64,000 bases of DNA from Epiperipatus broadwayi (Eukaryota; Onychophora; Udeonychophora; Euonychophora; Peripatidae): positions 4,000,173 to 4,064,172 of the forward strand of contig JAQFVV010006271.1 of the NCBI GenBank assembly GCA_028023455.1. The letters are read 5' to 3'. Below the pieces are notes generated by a model. That model ran no database searches, was not told where the DNA came from, and saw only the letters and a list, made by a program, of their open reading frames with translations. Both the position numbers and the translations under genes were made by a program. Positions 51,925 through 64,000 of this stretch are shown in pieces (the first letter of the stretch is position 1; the number at the start of each line of letters is the position of its first letter).

Positions 51925-53736
51925 GAGTATTATATAGTTTATAGATAATAGATTACTAAGCAGTAATGGATATAAGGTTACCATAAATAATATTTAATAT
52001 ATTGATTTATTATATTTTTTTGTCAAATAAAGCATTTAATTATTTAGATTTATTTTTAAAATAAAACAGACTGGAAAGAAAGGTGTAAAAAATGATCAGT
52101 AGATTAATAGATGAACTTTGCCCATATGTGAAAGAGAATACAGCTGTTTGAATATAAAAAAAAAACATTTTTACACAAATCTTTATTGACTATGGATTGC
52201 AAGCTTTATGGTTTTGTATTATCTGGATATTAGGTATCCAGAAAAGGCAAAGATGCTTTGACACAATAAATGTAATTATTAACCTTCTTATTAATTGCTA
52301 AGAACTGTCAACTTGTGAGAATTTGATTGCTATCTCCAAAATGACAGCTACTGGTAGGAGGATATTTTTTTCTTTGATCAAAATTTCGGAATATAAAAAG
52401 AGTGAAACAATATTAATAAAAACAGTTGTTAAAGTTAAAAAAATATTGCAATTGTTTAAAATCTTAAAAGAGATGGGCAGTTAAAGTTAAACAGTTTTTT
52501 TAGAAGAATATTCAGTTTTAAGGCAGTTTTTATTTTTAAAACTAAAGAGATTCAGTTTGTTTAAAAGCTAAAATGATGGGCAGTTTATTTTGGCCGAATA
52601 TTCTCTTTTAAAGTTAAAAGAGATGTTCAGTTAAAGAGAGGCATTAACAGCAGTTTTTTCATCTGTTTTTTAAGCTCAGAAGGAGCTATTGATTTTTTTT
52701 TCTCTTTAAAAATTGAAGAAAAAATATAATTCTTGCTTTAATATCAACATAAAAGATGTTGCACCCACATAAATAATTTCACCACAAAATTAATCTAATG
52801 ATAAGGATTTAAATTGAATCCTTTAAAAGAAATTGGTAAAATAATATAAAATGGTACTTATATATATTTTTGCTATTTGTGAACCAATCAGTATGCCATG
52901 CTAATATTTTCCCATTCTTTTCCTTGTGCCTGGAATTCATGGGTTAAATTCACCAAGCTATCTGTGGACTCATATACAGGTCTATAATAACCAAAGAATG
53001 GCTGAATTCAACCAACCACATATGCTATCTGAGAGTCTTTTTTGTCTCCTAGCTTATTAAAGGATCATCATCTTTTAATGGAAGGAGAAGAGAAGAATGA
53101 AGATATATAAAGCCATGCCACCAACTCGATTAATTTATGAATCAATTTTTTAAGAGTTTTCTTCACATTTGTCTAAACGTGTATCCAATAAATAATTTTT
53201 AAAATGGTAGGAACAAGAAAACCAACCAAATCATAATTATCTAAAATATCTGCACTAATTTTTTAAAATGGTAGGAACAATGAGTTGAAGTTTTAAATTG
53301 GCAGAACATTCTGATATTTAAACTTGAGACACTAATAAGAACTGAAAAATGGATTGGGTAACTGTGAAGTTTAATTAACAAATTTTTTTATTTGCCTATT
53401 AAAAGTAAATTTTAATTTCAACAGTCAAGCATTTTTTTCTTTTATTATACATAAACATTAAGAGTTTGTTTATTGATTGTGTTACTTTCAATACTACATA
53501 ACATTACACACACACACACACACACACAGTTTAAATTCATTAATCTTAGTTTTTCATTATTTTTTATTTTCTTTATTATATATCGTAATACTAACATGTT
53601 TTTTTTATTATTGTTTTTTATTCATTGTGATAATTAAGCAACCCATCAATATATACTTTATAATGTTTTTTTATTATTATTTATTTTTCCATGTATTAAA
53701 TTTGATACATTCTTTTTACTCAAGGTTTCAATAATG

Positions 53737-53851
<115 letters not shown>

Positions 53852-55382
53852 AATGTGCTATTTGCTTATGTATGATTTATGTATTAATCCATAATATAGA
53901 GGTACACATTTTAAATATTTATGTTAACATATCACAGGGTGTGTGATGTGTGACTGCTTATTCCAACTCATCAAAAATAGGTTATGCATAGTTAATTTCA
54001 ATATAGCAAATTGAAGAGCAGGGTTTTTCATATGTATGAAAGTAACAGAAAAACACATACATTACATAAATGAATTTTACCTTTATGATATGTAATAAGT
54101 AGGGAAAATCTTGAATAAGCATTCAATAGAATATTTTTTATTTCAATTTAAGCTAACTTATTTCAAAATATGTAGTTACATGAGCAGATAAATAAAATTA
54201 TATGGTTATGCATATAGTATTAAGATATTTTGTTTAATTCTATATTTAGTTTAGTCATTTGTATATTTAGTAATTTAATTTTTTTAAAAAGGAAGAGTAT
54301 TAATAAATATAATTATACCATATTTGGTTTCCAAGTTATTATTGTTAATATTGTTATATTTTTTCTTCTCTTGATTCTATCGTTTTAATTGATCATCATC
54401 ACCTGTAAATGTTAAGCATAGGATATTGATTTACATATAAGGATATTTAAAAATTATGGTTGACATATAACCTAGTTCTTTGAGTATGTATATGTTAATA
54501 ATAAATAGCTACAAATTATGTTGTGCACCAGAGTTATGATCACCATCATTGCAGAATAAATAACAATCATTAAATCAAATCTTAAAAATAATTAATATAT
54601 TTAGTAAATAGAGGTCTATAAAAAGTTGAATATCATGTGGTGAGATTAGTGATGATCATTCATCATCACTCGTAAATATTAATAATTGAATCATAGTTTT
54701 AACTATAAAAGTATTTTAAGTAAATAACCAAAATGTATCTAAATGCTAGTGAGTATTATAATTAAATCCCAGTTTAACATAAGATGATTTTAAAAAGAGT
54801 GCCTATAAGTTTATGAAAATTAAATTTGTTATTATGGATTCATTATAAAAGCTGTGGCTGGAATCATCATCATCATTATGTTATGATGTATAACAAATTA
54901 AGTAATTAGGTTTAATAGCCATATAACTAAATAATGGTCTTTACTATGTGTATTTGGAAGCCATTAGTATGAGTATACTTGCATGAGTACATCAATATAA
55001 TTAAACTGAGCTAGTAATATCTATAAGAGTGTTGGATATATACATATTATGGTATTAGGATTTTATAATTTTATTGACATGGATAAAATATAAGACTGTC
55101 TTTTTTTGTTGTTCATTAGTCATCTAAGCCATGTGTAGTAAAAATATACTGAATGGGTTTGAACCCAGTACACTATGGACAGATAATATTTAATTAGGTT
55201 TAAAACAATCTAGTGGCACCCATGGCAAACACATGTACTTAACTAAGCTAAATAAAAGTGACCAAGTCCTTTTTTCAACTTATTAACTTTCTTTGATATT
55301 TTATTAAAGTTATTATAGATAGTGCCAGTATGTGCATGTGACCATGAATGGTCGTATATATATATAAATTTATATATATTAA

Positions 55383-55384
<2 letters not shown>

Positions 55385-55430
<46 letters not shown>
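55385..55430. repeat. (TA)n microsatellite
   Basis: Borders the left arm of the large inverted repeat. Confidence 0.95.
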
Positions 55431-55433
<3 letters not shown>

Positions 55434-55435
<2 letters not shown>

Positions 55436-56341
55436 AATAAAATAAATTTACTATGATAGCTGATATCCAATTTATAATTAAATACAGAATACACTAATCT
55501 ATTAATAAGAATATGGAAATATATATCATATTTTAGTTGGCTATCAAGTTGTAACTAATTAAATATAACACCATAGCTCATTTGCTACTATCATAAACAT
55601 TAATCCAGTCATGCTAGTAATGAGATAAATAAATTATCCGCATTTTTAACACACAAAATAAAAATGAAAATTAATCACTGTCATCATTTAAGATTTAAAA
55701 TATTTCAATATTGGGAAGTCATTTTAACTAACAATGGAGTGCATTATGCTTATCTCCAATAATAGGTTCTTTTTACAAAGAATCCTTTCCATTCCTCTTT
55801 CCATATATATATAGAATCCTTCCCATTCCTCTTTCCATATATATATGGAAAGATCTATATAGATATCCTTCCCATTCCTCTTTCCATATATATATGGAAA
55901 GAGGAATGGGAAGGATTCTTTGTAAAAAGAACCTATTATTGGAGATAAGCATAATGCACTCCAGGAATTTCACAGCAATTTTATTGAGTTGCTATAGCTA
56001 GTATTAGTTTTTCTGACAACAATGTCTAGTATATTTTGTTAGTTAAAATGACTTCCCAATATCGAAATATTTTAAATCTTAAATGATGACAGTGATTAAT
56101 TTTCATTTTTATTTTGTGTGTTAAAAATGGGGATAATTTATTTATCTCATTACTAGCATGACTGGATTAATGTTTATGATATTAGCAAATGAGCTATGGT
56201 GTTATATTTAATTAGTTACAACTTGATAGCCAACTAAAATATGATATATATTTCCATATTCTTATTAATAGATTAGTGTATTCTGTATTTAATTATAAAT
56301 TGGATATCAGCTATCATAGTAAATTTATTTTATTTCATCAT
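55434..56341. repeat. Large inverted repeat (fold-back) of ~0.9 kb
   Basis: The left arm 55434-55810 is the reverse complement of the right arm 55893-56341, with only scattered mismatches. The left arm lacks about 70 bp present on the right (around 55960-56050). The centre holds three copies of a CATTCCTCTTTCCATATATA unit and a perfect palindrome at 55868-55912. Comparison with repeat B copy 1 (30235-30450) shows that the right arm is in native orientation and the left arm is the added inverted copy. Confidence 0.9.
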
Positions 56342-56357
56342 TATTATTTTTATTTGG

Positions 56358-56385
56358 TTACAATATATATATATATTGTAATGGA
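56358..56385. repeat. TA-centred palindrome
   Basis: TTACAATATATA followed by its complement TATATATTGTAA at the end of repeat B. Confidence 0.85.
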
Positions 56386-58087
56386 CAAAAGATCTTTGAT
56401 TTGAATATACTGACCATGATGGCGCCACTAGTCCGAAAATCGGAACTAGACATTTATTTTAAGGGTGGACAGGATATGCGAACCAAAATGCACCGTACTA
56501 AACTCAGGGAGAAACAAGAGATCTTATGGATTGTTTAGACAGTTGAGAATAAAAGCACCAAGTGAAACATTAGCCAAATAAATTTAAACAATTTATTAAT
56601 TTTATTAAAAGTTGCACAATAGAGTAAAGATATCTAGCCATAAATAGAAAAGTGACTTATATTAATATAAGCATATTTACCAGAGAGTGCACATGAGTAC
56701 GGCAAACACGAAAACATGAAACATTTTGGCATCAAAATTCTCTCATCTAAAAATATAAGAAATGGGTAGGATAATAGCTTCCTGCTGGCAATTTATAAAA
56801 TTACAAAAAAAAAAAAACAACAACTCTAGCTTCCTAATTCAGAGATATTAAAACAGTTACGGTTTTGTAGAAAATCAATGAAACCAGCAGGAACGATCGA
56901 TCAGTAGCATTCTAACTACTGACATTATAATACTGCAGGACTGCTGCATGTAATACTACTTTTAAAGCAAACGTGGTTGATTTCACATACAAGACAGCAA
57001 AAGGATATTTGATCATGATCTTACGTAATCTGGAAAGAAATTACTACGTTCAGAAAAACCAAAGAAATAATTTGATAAATAGCCAGCAAAAATATTTTGT
57101 TCTTTGCAAAAAGTGCAAAACAAATGGGTTTAAAAATTTATTATTTTACAACAACAACTAAGGGCCAATGAGTAAATAAAAATTATGAAAACTGCTAAAG
57201 CATTTTGCAATAGTTAATGAAATCATTAGGCATATATTAAACATATAAACTACAATCTCTCAATGCACCCTGATAAATTAAAATTGGAAACAAACTTGGA
57301 ATCTTAAAACTAAAGTTCCAAGACACACTTTAAATACTAGAAAATGTACCTACAGATAATAAATAATTAAAATAATTAATACAACTTTAAAACATACTTA
57401 TCATTAGATTGAGTGGAGATTTAATTAAATGCAATTTATTTATCCTGGCTAGAATAAAAAAAAAGTTTATCTTATGGTAAGACAGAGTTCTAGTAGTTTC
57501 TGATGAATGTGCACTTTTAATAACAGTTCATCTTTTAGGTGACTCCTCTTTATGACAAAGGCAAGGATCAAGGCAAATTGGGGGTCTGATTTAGGTTAGA
57601 GTTTTTTGGCATCATGAAAGAACAGCCTAATGCCTGAGGCTCGTTTTTATTTAAATTAGCAATGCATCTTGCTGCTTCTAATACATATAGCAGCATTTGT
57701 TGACATCATGAAAGTGAATTTGAAAAATCTCTTAAATGTTCAAACTGTGATTAATATGAAGTTCCACAGATTAATCAGAAAGCCCCTTAGAAATCAGAAG
57801 CTGAACCAAGCACTCTTAAAAACCTCTGTAGTCTCAAATAATAGCAACCACATCCTTTTTTGATGGTCTATAGTTACCTCACTACATTTCCCACGAAAAA
57901 CCTTCATTATTGTCAAATTCTATACCTCATGCAGGGCAAATATTAATTTCCCACTCAATCCAATTTAAGAATTCCAACTAGGGTTTATTGTAACCAAAAT
58001 AACAAATACAAAACTAAATCTTCGCTTTTAGAATTAACTTTAAAAATGATTAAAAATAAAAGGAACAGGAATATATAATTAGCAAGT
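56386..58087. other. No recognised gene
   Basis: Less AT-rich at the start (ATGGCGCCACTAGTCCG near 56418). Short frames at 56973-57161 and 57669-57863 have no recognisable content. It may be another element, because it begins TGTAATGG right after the palindrome, but I could not find its other end. Confidence 0.35.
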
Positions 58088-58177
58088 TAAAACAGGTGGT
58101 GTAAGTAAACCATTTTAAAATCAATTTTATAAACAAAGTAGTGAAAGTAAACTATTTTAAAATCAATTTTATAAATG
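58088..58177. repeat. ~52-bp tandem duplication
   Basis: Two units ending AAAC(C/T)ATTTTAAAATCAATTTTATAAA. Confidence 0.85.
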
Positions 58178-58267
58178 TGAACATGATCTATTTAAATATA
58201 AATGTGTATGTGTTTTAAATAATAATAAAAAAATTGACATTAGTAATAAAACCATTGAATCAGAAAT

Positions 58268-58319
58268 CAATCCGGTTATATATATATATATATATATATA
58301 ACCGGATTGATATATAACA

Positions 58320-58368
<49 letters not shown>
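58268..58368. repeat. TA-centred palindrome followed by (TA)n
   Basis: CAATCCGGTTATA (58268-58280) and its complement ending ACCGGATTG (58301-58309) enclose a TA run. A second TA tract follows at 58322-58368, then a copy of repeat E. Confidence 0.9.
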
Positions 58369-58369
<1 letters not shown>

Positions 58370-58370
<1 letters not shown>

Positions 58371-58490
58371 CTGCATCTATGTACTTTTAATGTGGACAAA
58401 AGAATTAATAAAAGAGAATTAACAATAATAATAAATGAAGAAAAGTTAAATTTTATAAATTTTAGGTGTGCATCTAAAATATATATACAC
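58370..58490. repeat. Dispersed repeat E, partial
   Basis: Matches 33045-33150 in the same orientation, again directly after a TA tract. Confidence 0.6.
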
Positions 58491-59126
58491 GACTAGGGGA
58501 GTGGTATGGGATATAAGGTATGAATACACATTAGTAGATGATACCATGAAGCTTAATCTTAAGCTAACATTGACTGCTACAATATATATATATATTATAA
58601 CCGGCACATACGCCATTACATTATTTTTTAAAAATTGAGACATTGAAAAGTTTGCATTTAAAAACTTCTTTTTTTTAAGACATAAATATTGAAAATTAAA
58701 AATCATCTAAACTCTAATATATATAAAATGGCACAGATGAAAAAAATTATTAAAATAAAACTTTATTAAGAATAGAAAAAGTATTTTAAAAGCAAAAACT
58801 TAAAAATATTTGGAGATAAAAATATATCTTTAAGTTTAGAAAACAAATTAATTAATGTTATAGAAAAATGGAAATGGTTATTTTAATTAGTCAAAATGAA
58901 CTAGTCCTTAGACATTTAAATGTATAAGCAATGGTCAGATAGGAAAACAATAGAAACTAATGGCCAATGAAAGAAATTCATCAGGAAATCGGACCTCAAT
59001 GGAAGGATTATCATCATCAATGATGTAATGTCCATTGGATCCTAAAGTTACATATAAAAGAAAAAAGGTTAGGAAACAAATTTTTAGTGAGTAAAGAAAA
59101 TTTAAGAGAAGACAGAGATGTATTAA
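58491..59126. other. No recognised gene
   Basis: AT-rich; a short TA tract near 58583. Nothing coding. Confidence 0.4.
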
Positions 59127-59294
59127 GTCAGAGAGTTGGAGGTGAAGGGATTGAAAGACCCACTTTCAATTCCTTCAGTTGTTATAAAAAAAGAAATGAA
59201 ACATCGCTTTTCTTATATTGAGGACCCAGGATCATTGGGGGATTTAATGCTGGATTTCAAATGGCAAGAAACTGTAAAGGATGAAGATTTCTAA
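59127..59294 (+). CDS. Possible coding exon or pseudo-exon, unrecognised
   Basis: 55 open codons between a TAA at 59124-59126 and a TAA at 59292-59294, with amino-acid use unlike the AT-driven frames around it (LKDPLSIPSVVIKKEMKH.., then YIEDPGSLGDLMLDFKWQ..). Balanced charged and hydrophobic residues and a higher local G+C suggest that it once coded for protein, either as a host exon or a transposon ORF piece. No clear splice acceptor was identified; an AG just upstream of GAGAG is possible. Family unknown. Confidence 0.3.
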   Translation, partial: VRELEVKGLKDPLSIPSVVIKKEMKHRFSYIEDPGSLGDLMLDFKWQETVKDEDF

Positions 59295-62200
59295 AACTGT
59301 AAGCATGTTATGAACTTAAATGAATACTAAGAACTCTAAAATATAAACTTTCCCAGTATTTAATTTATAGAAATAGAATCATATCTGACCAAACTAAATT
59401 CTTTATAAATTCTTTTTATTTGATGTATTTCTTTTTTAAAATCATGTCCATTTATTTATTTTTTTTGTTCTTTTAAGTTTTTATTATGATTTTTGTTTGT
59501 CATTAATTTAATATTATATCAATGTTAAACTTAAGTCAGGCACGAATGTATATATAGATTTGTAAAGTTTTATTAGGGGAGGGTAATCTTAGGTTATTCA
59601 TTTCGTAGTTGAATTGGGTCAATGGATTGGATATATTGGTGTAATTAGTAGATGTAGTACAAGATTCGCTTCAGACAGAATCGCTTTATACACTGCACAC
59701 TTCCTTTTTTGCCTATGGAATGTGATTGTAAGTCGGCAAAATGACCGCAGTCCTTTTTTATGGAGTTTTTTTATTGCTCTTCTCATCAGATAGATGGAGT
59801 ATTCCTATCTGATGAGAGACAATTTCTTCTCTTAACCTTTTGTGCTGCCGTAATCGTGTTACATTGAATGCATTGATATATCAGAGGGATTGACGTTGGT
59901 TTGACTGCGAACTTTTGGCCTAAGGTTAAATAAGGATAGAATATTTTCTTTTCAAATGCAAATCTATGTAGTCTATTCACACTCGACACTCTAAATAAAA
60001 ATGCATTTAATTTAAGTTGGGTATGGATGTTGCATGGATTCGTTAGTGGTTAATTATGTTTTGGTTTTCATATTCGGTTAGAATATATAAGTCATCGATG
60101 TCAATGCAGCATCTTATGATGAATGCCATTGGGTTTCTTGTATTCCATCTGCAATTGACATTATCAATGACTTTGTATTTTGATCAGTTATGTTTATTTT
60201 GAAATGTTTTTAACCGTGGAAACAATGCAGCCAATCTATATGCAACATTATAAAACAAACTTTTATAAATACATCTGTGTGAACTTATAAGATTAAAATC
60301 TAAAATAAAATAAAATTTAAAAATGTAGTTAAATGCTAAAGTAAACATACTAAGATAATAATGCTAAATTATATATATATATATATGCGTAAATAAATGT
60401 TTGGGTGTATAATTACTGGCAGTGGCTTATTTTATTGTTTTTATATATTCTTAGATAAGAATTTATTATAAAATATAAATCTCTGTTATTCCACTGAGCT
60501 AGTGACAATGGGCTAATGACAAGAATCAAAATATATAAATATTTTTAAACTTATGTATCTGCCTACTATATAAATTTTTCTAGGTTCAAATGCCTAGATG
60601 GTGCCCTTGTAGTGCAGATTACGGTAAGATGTTATAGTCTCCTATTTCTCCGGATCATTATAATATATATATTATAACCATGTGATAGGTCATCTGATTT
60701 TATTAAGTATTTTAACAGTGCATTAGATAATAGTTAGCCATCCCAAAAAAAAAAGATAAAATAAAACTAATAACTAGAGAGGTCAAACTATATTATTTAA
60801 TCTGTACATAAAATGATATCATTTAACTAGCAATATTTCATATATTTAGATTTAAATTGTTATCTAATAAACGGTATTAATAAATGATATAACATTTATA
60901 CATATATTTAGTGAGTACATAATAAAATGTGCATTCATAATGTTAAATTTATAAAATTTAAAAGAAAAAAAGAAAGTTAGCGGAATGAATGTTTTAATTG
61001 CTCATTATGTTTTAATTGTTAGTGTTGAAATTTATTGGGTTATCAAATTTCTAATAATTTAGATAAATTATTTCATTCAATCACATTTATAATTTAATCT
61101 TTAGTTAATTATCAAAGTGATACAGTAGTATTTAGTCATTCATTTTTTATGTTTATTAGTAAAATATGTTTGACTTAAAAAAAATTAGTTTCATACTCTT
61201 ATGTGTGTGCGTGTGTGCATTCATGGAGTTACTTATTGACTTGTAAATCACTAAGTTTAATCATTAAAATATTTAATTTATTTATTAAACTTTAAAAGTA
61301 AAATATGCGATAAAGCTTGCCAAATAAAATAGTTTAAGTTATTATTTTAAAATTCTAGATAAACAAAATCTGATGAATTAAAAGTATTATTGGATTTGAA
61401 ATATGAAAAAAAAAACAGTAAATTATTATATTAATTTTCTGTTTATTATTTAAAAAAAAACACTTTATTCATTTAATTACTTGATTTGGTATTGAACTTG
61501 ACATTGAAATGCAGAACGCTGACACATGATATATATATATCACGGATGCTGTTCTAGAAGGAAAGAAGAAAAAAAACTGTATTTTTTTTTTTTTTTTGTA
61601 ATCGTCATTTATTTAAAAGAGTGTAACTTTTTTTTCTTTAAAGTCTCAATAGAAGATGGATGGGTGAAGGCCAAATTAAGGTATCAAGTTTTATGCTTTC
61701 TTTAAACTAAATGGTCTAAATTTCATAATATTATGTGCCAAGATAATACTTATTATTTAGTATGTATCTTCAAAAATTTTCAGCAAATGAAAATGGTAAT
61801 CTTGACTGAGATCACATGTGATATTATAAATAATTATTATAAGGTAATATTTTGTATTCTTTGTGATGGCAATTTTAAAACCAAGTTTTTTAAAAAAAAA
61901 GAACTGTTCAAAACTAAAATAATTTGAACAAATGTTTTAGTAATTAACTTTTAAAACAAACAAATGTCTAAATGGTAAAAAAAAAAAATCATACAAATTT
62001 AATACTGCTTTCTGAAAATCAAATTTTATTAATAAAAATAAACATATTTTATCTTTCAAAAGGAAATATTATTCACAAATCATAAGAATCATTTACAAAA
62101 AGAAGTACATTTACATATCAATCTCAAAGGAGACCAGTCAACAAAATCAGAGGTTATGTTTGTATATATAAACAAAAAATAATTAATTTCATATCAATTA

Positions 62201-62829
62201 CATTAAGACATTAGTTATCACCAGAAATAGAAGACATATAACTTTCCATTCCAGAAATCATAGTAGTGGCCCGTTTACATTAATCTGATCATGTATATCA
62301 CATATATGATGGTGTTAGTCAATTCAAACACATACGTTTGTTTAATTTATGAACATGTGGACAATGATTAAAACCATATTTGGCCATTTAGTCTATGGAG
62401 TTTTATCAAGTAAAGAGCATTTCCAATGTTTCTGTGTGTTTTAATTTAACATTTTAAATATCTAGAGATTAATCATTATGAATCATATATGAAAGCCATA
62501 CATTTTACTTATAGATCATGAGATTAGCCAATCCAATATAGGGATTGCATTGATAAAAATTACTTAAAAGCGGGTTTTCATAGAATATGTAAGACTGAAA
62601 ATTACATGAAATATATCATAGATTCTTTACAGTAAACAAATCGGTTACCATTAAGCATTGTTAAAGCAGTCTTAATATATTTATTGGGTCATTGATTAAA
62701 ATTGATCTGTTAATCAAATGAATGTCCTTTCCTATTTTTCATCTATTAGGTAATTTTAAAATGACATTTTCTAGTTCTTGGATCTCTTCCATATAAATTT
62801 TATCTAGAATGCTTTAGGTAAATGGTTCA
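59295..62829. other. Long stretch without recognised genes
   Basis: AT-rich sequence. Only short features were seen: small TA palindromes (near 60664 and 61531), poly-T near 61580, and no frame above about 70 codons with recognisable content. It may be intronic or intergenic. Confidence 0.4.
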
Positions 62830-64000
62830 TTAAATTTTTTCAGTGTCTGTGGATTTACAACTTTATATTCTTTTCATCATCAGTACTACACTTTGTTTTA
62901 GGTTTATTAGGGACCAGGTCTGGTTGAACATCCAATTCTGAGAAAAATTTTGGTCTAATTCTTTAATTTCTTTTAGTAAGTGTAAATACATTTTCATCAT
63001 GTCATATTCTTCTCCACTTTCAAAGATAGTCTTATTTCTCAATGACCAAATGGAAAAATTTATAAATGTTGCCAATCTTATGACCCCAAAATGTTAACTC
63101 TTGAAGGCGTTAGTCAAATTTACACAAGCTGATTCTTTGTTTTTAATGAAAGATTTAAAAGTGTTTATTATGCTATTACAAATTTGACACTCCTTCAATA
63201 TATGTGCCATTGTCTCATCACTATGCCTACATAGTGCACATATAGAGTCCAGATTATAATTCCTTTTACTATGTAGAAAGTCAGTGAACAGCAAGGCCCC
63301 AAGGTTAACCTTGATTAAAAAATCAACAAACCTCAGTTCCAATTTTAGCCGTTTGGTCAAACTGGAGACCCTCGATATTCCAATCGAAAGAATAGTGTCT
63401 ATTTTAGTTTCTCCCAGATTCATAAGATCATATGTGTTCCAGTAGTTTAGTTTGTTATTAAACATTGTTCCTGGATTCTTCATTTTAGATGGTTAAATAC
63501 TATAGAGATTTGTTTTTGAATCCAAAGCCTTCCACTTTTGGGATGTGGCCTATTGGTAGGAGTTATTTCTTCTGGGAATATTGGCCCTTCCATATCTGGA
63601 TTATTCATAAATAATCTGGTAAATACATTATGAAAACTCTGTATTAATAGGATTTTGACCGAGTGTAGTCCTATGTCATTCATCTGTTTAGGTTTCTGTA
63701 GGAGGCACACGTTGATGACAGGAGCTTCCTTCCCCCCCCCAACACAGCTTTCTACATTGGGTTTTGACATTCCTTATAAAGGTTTTTGTCAGTGAGAAGC
63801 CTGCAAGGTAGTATGTAATTTTGGGGAGCATGACAGCATTCATCAGCATGATTTTCCCGGACAAAGACAAATAAATGTTCTACAACGATCCAATAAATTT
63901 TATTATCTTAGTCATAAAATCATTTTAAATTTCCTTCCTCATTTTAGATGGGGGGGCTCTAGATGAAAGCCCAGGAACTTCTGAGGTGGAGCCTTAAATA
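62830..64000 (-). mobile_element. LINE with zf-RVT-like C-terminus, 3' part
   Basis: The minus-strand element enters from the right edge within the RT thumb region and runs to about 62830. See the coding entry. The 5' part lies outside the window. Confidence 0.75.
62863..64000 (-). pseudogene. LINE reverse transcriptase C-terminal region, broken
   Basis: Reading leftward from the edge: PQKFLGFHLE (the LGF-type motif E), a decayed linker with stops, LSLSGKIMLMNAVMLPKITY (63870 on), typical of the region after the RT in L1/Tx1- and I-type LINEs, then KLCWGG. A frameshift in the long G-run at about 63731-63740 moves to the next frame (KQMNDIGLHSVKILLIQSF). Another small overlap shift occurs at 63480-63483, leading to RFVDFLIKVNLGALLFTDF and the zf-RVT pattern CALCRHSDETMAHILKEC. 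An in-frame TAA at about 63094 precedes FSIWSLRNKTIFE, the usual W-x-x-R-N tail, ending at 62863. At least three lesions make it non-functional. Confidence 0.75.

Noticed and set aside
59786-59989. 67-codon minus-strand frame
   Set aside because: No motif, no splice signals and no similarity to other elements in the window; probably chance.

Overview
The window is AT-rich eukaryotic DNA, by eye roughly three quarters A+T. It holds no operons, no bacterial-type genes and no complete host gene. It is dominated by transposable-element copies and very long (TA)n microsatellites. A mix of RTE-type LINEs, Penelope-like elements with GIY-YIG endonucleases, zf-RVT LINEs, fold-back elements and abundant (TA)n/(CA)n tracts points to an invertebrate animal. 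A mollusc, perhaps a cephalopod, is a guess from the general look and is not demonstrated. Almost every long reading frame belongs to a retroelement; the rest are TA-repeat frames or antisense shadows.

The main architecture is two large LTR-type composite elements without recognisable protein genes, lying in opposite orientation. The left one (1540-16451, + strand) and the right one (40818-51825, - strand) share one plan: a ~2.9-3.0 kb direct repeat, a ~2.3 kb internal domain carrying a ~135 bp minisatellite, and a second ~2.9 kb direct repeat. The repeats begin TG and end CA, and both elements are flanked by 4-bp direct duplications (ATAT and TATG). Repeats within one element resemble each other more than repeats of the other element, as expected for LTRs. 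A related solo LTR (5115-8288, TSD ATAT) sits inside the left 5' LTR. The 3' tip of these LTRs is a stem-loop whose arms change in a compensatory way between copies. This is the best candidate for an undescribed family.

Other elements are layered on these. An RTE LINE 3' fragment (2011-2979) and an unknown 2.7 kb insertion (13128-15804) interrupt the left element, and sister LTRs supply the empty sites. A nearly intact RTE LINE (45463-48215, one CGA-to-TGA stop) interrupts the right element's internal domain. Between the two composite elements lie a TIR element (16941-18124), a duplicated AT-rich repeat (18890-20625), a Penelope-like fragment (20835-22016, -), a LINE 3' fragment (22018-22940), a small fold-back (23490-23804), a three-unit satellite (24027-24403), one copy of an unclassified ~3.7 kb repeat B (26765-30577), a decayed RTE copy (34418-37260) and a second Penelope-like fragment (37261-38320). 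To the right are the second copy of repeat B (51905-56365), carrying a striking ~0.9 kb inverted duplication, and then mostly unrecognised sequence. Another zf-RVT LINE (62830-64000, -) runs off the right edge.

Host coding evidence is thin. One likely terminal exon encodes a short cysteine-rich tail (1129-1265, +). Two weaker exon-like frames lie at 25136-25299 and 59127-59294. All assignments were made by eye from sequence and translation; no database search was run.
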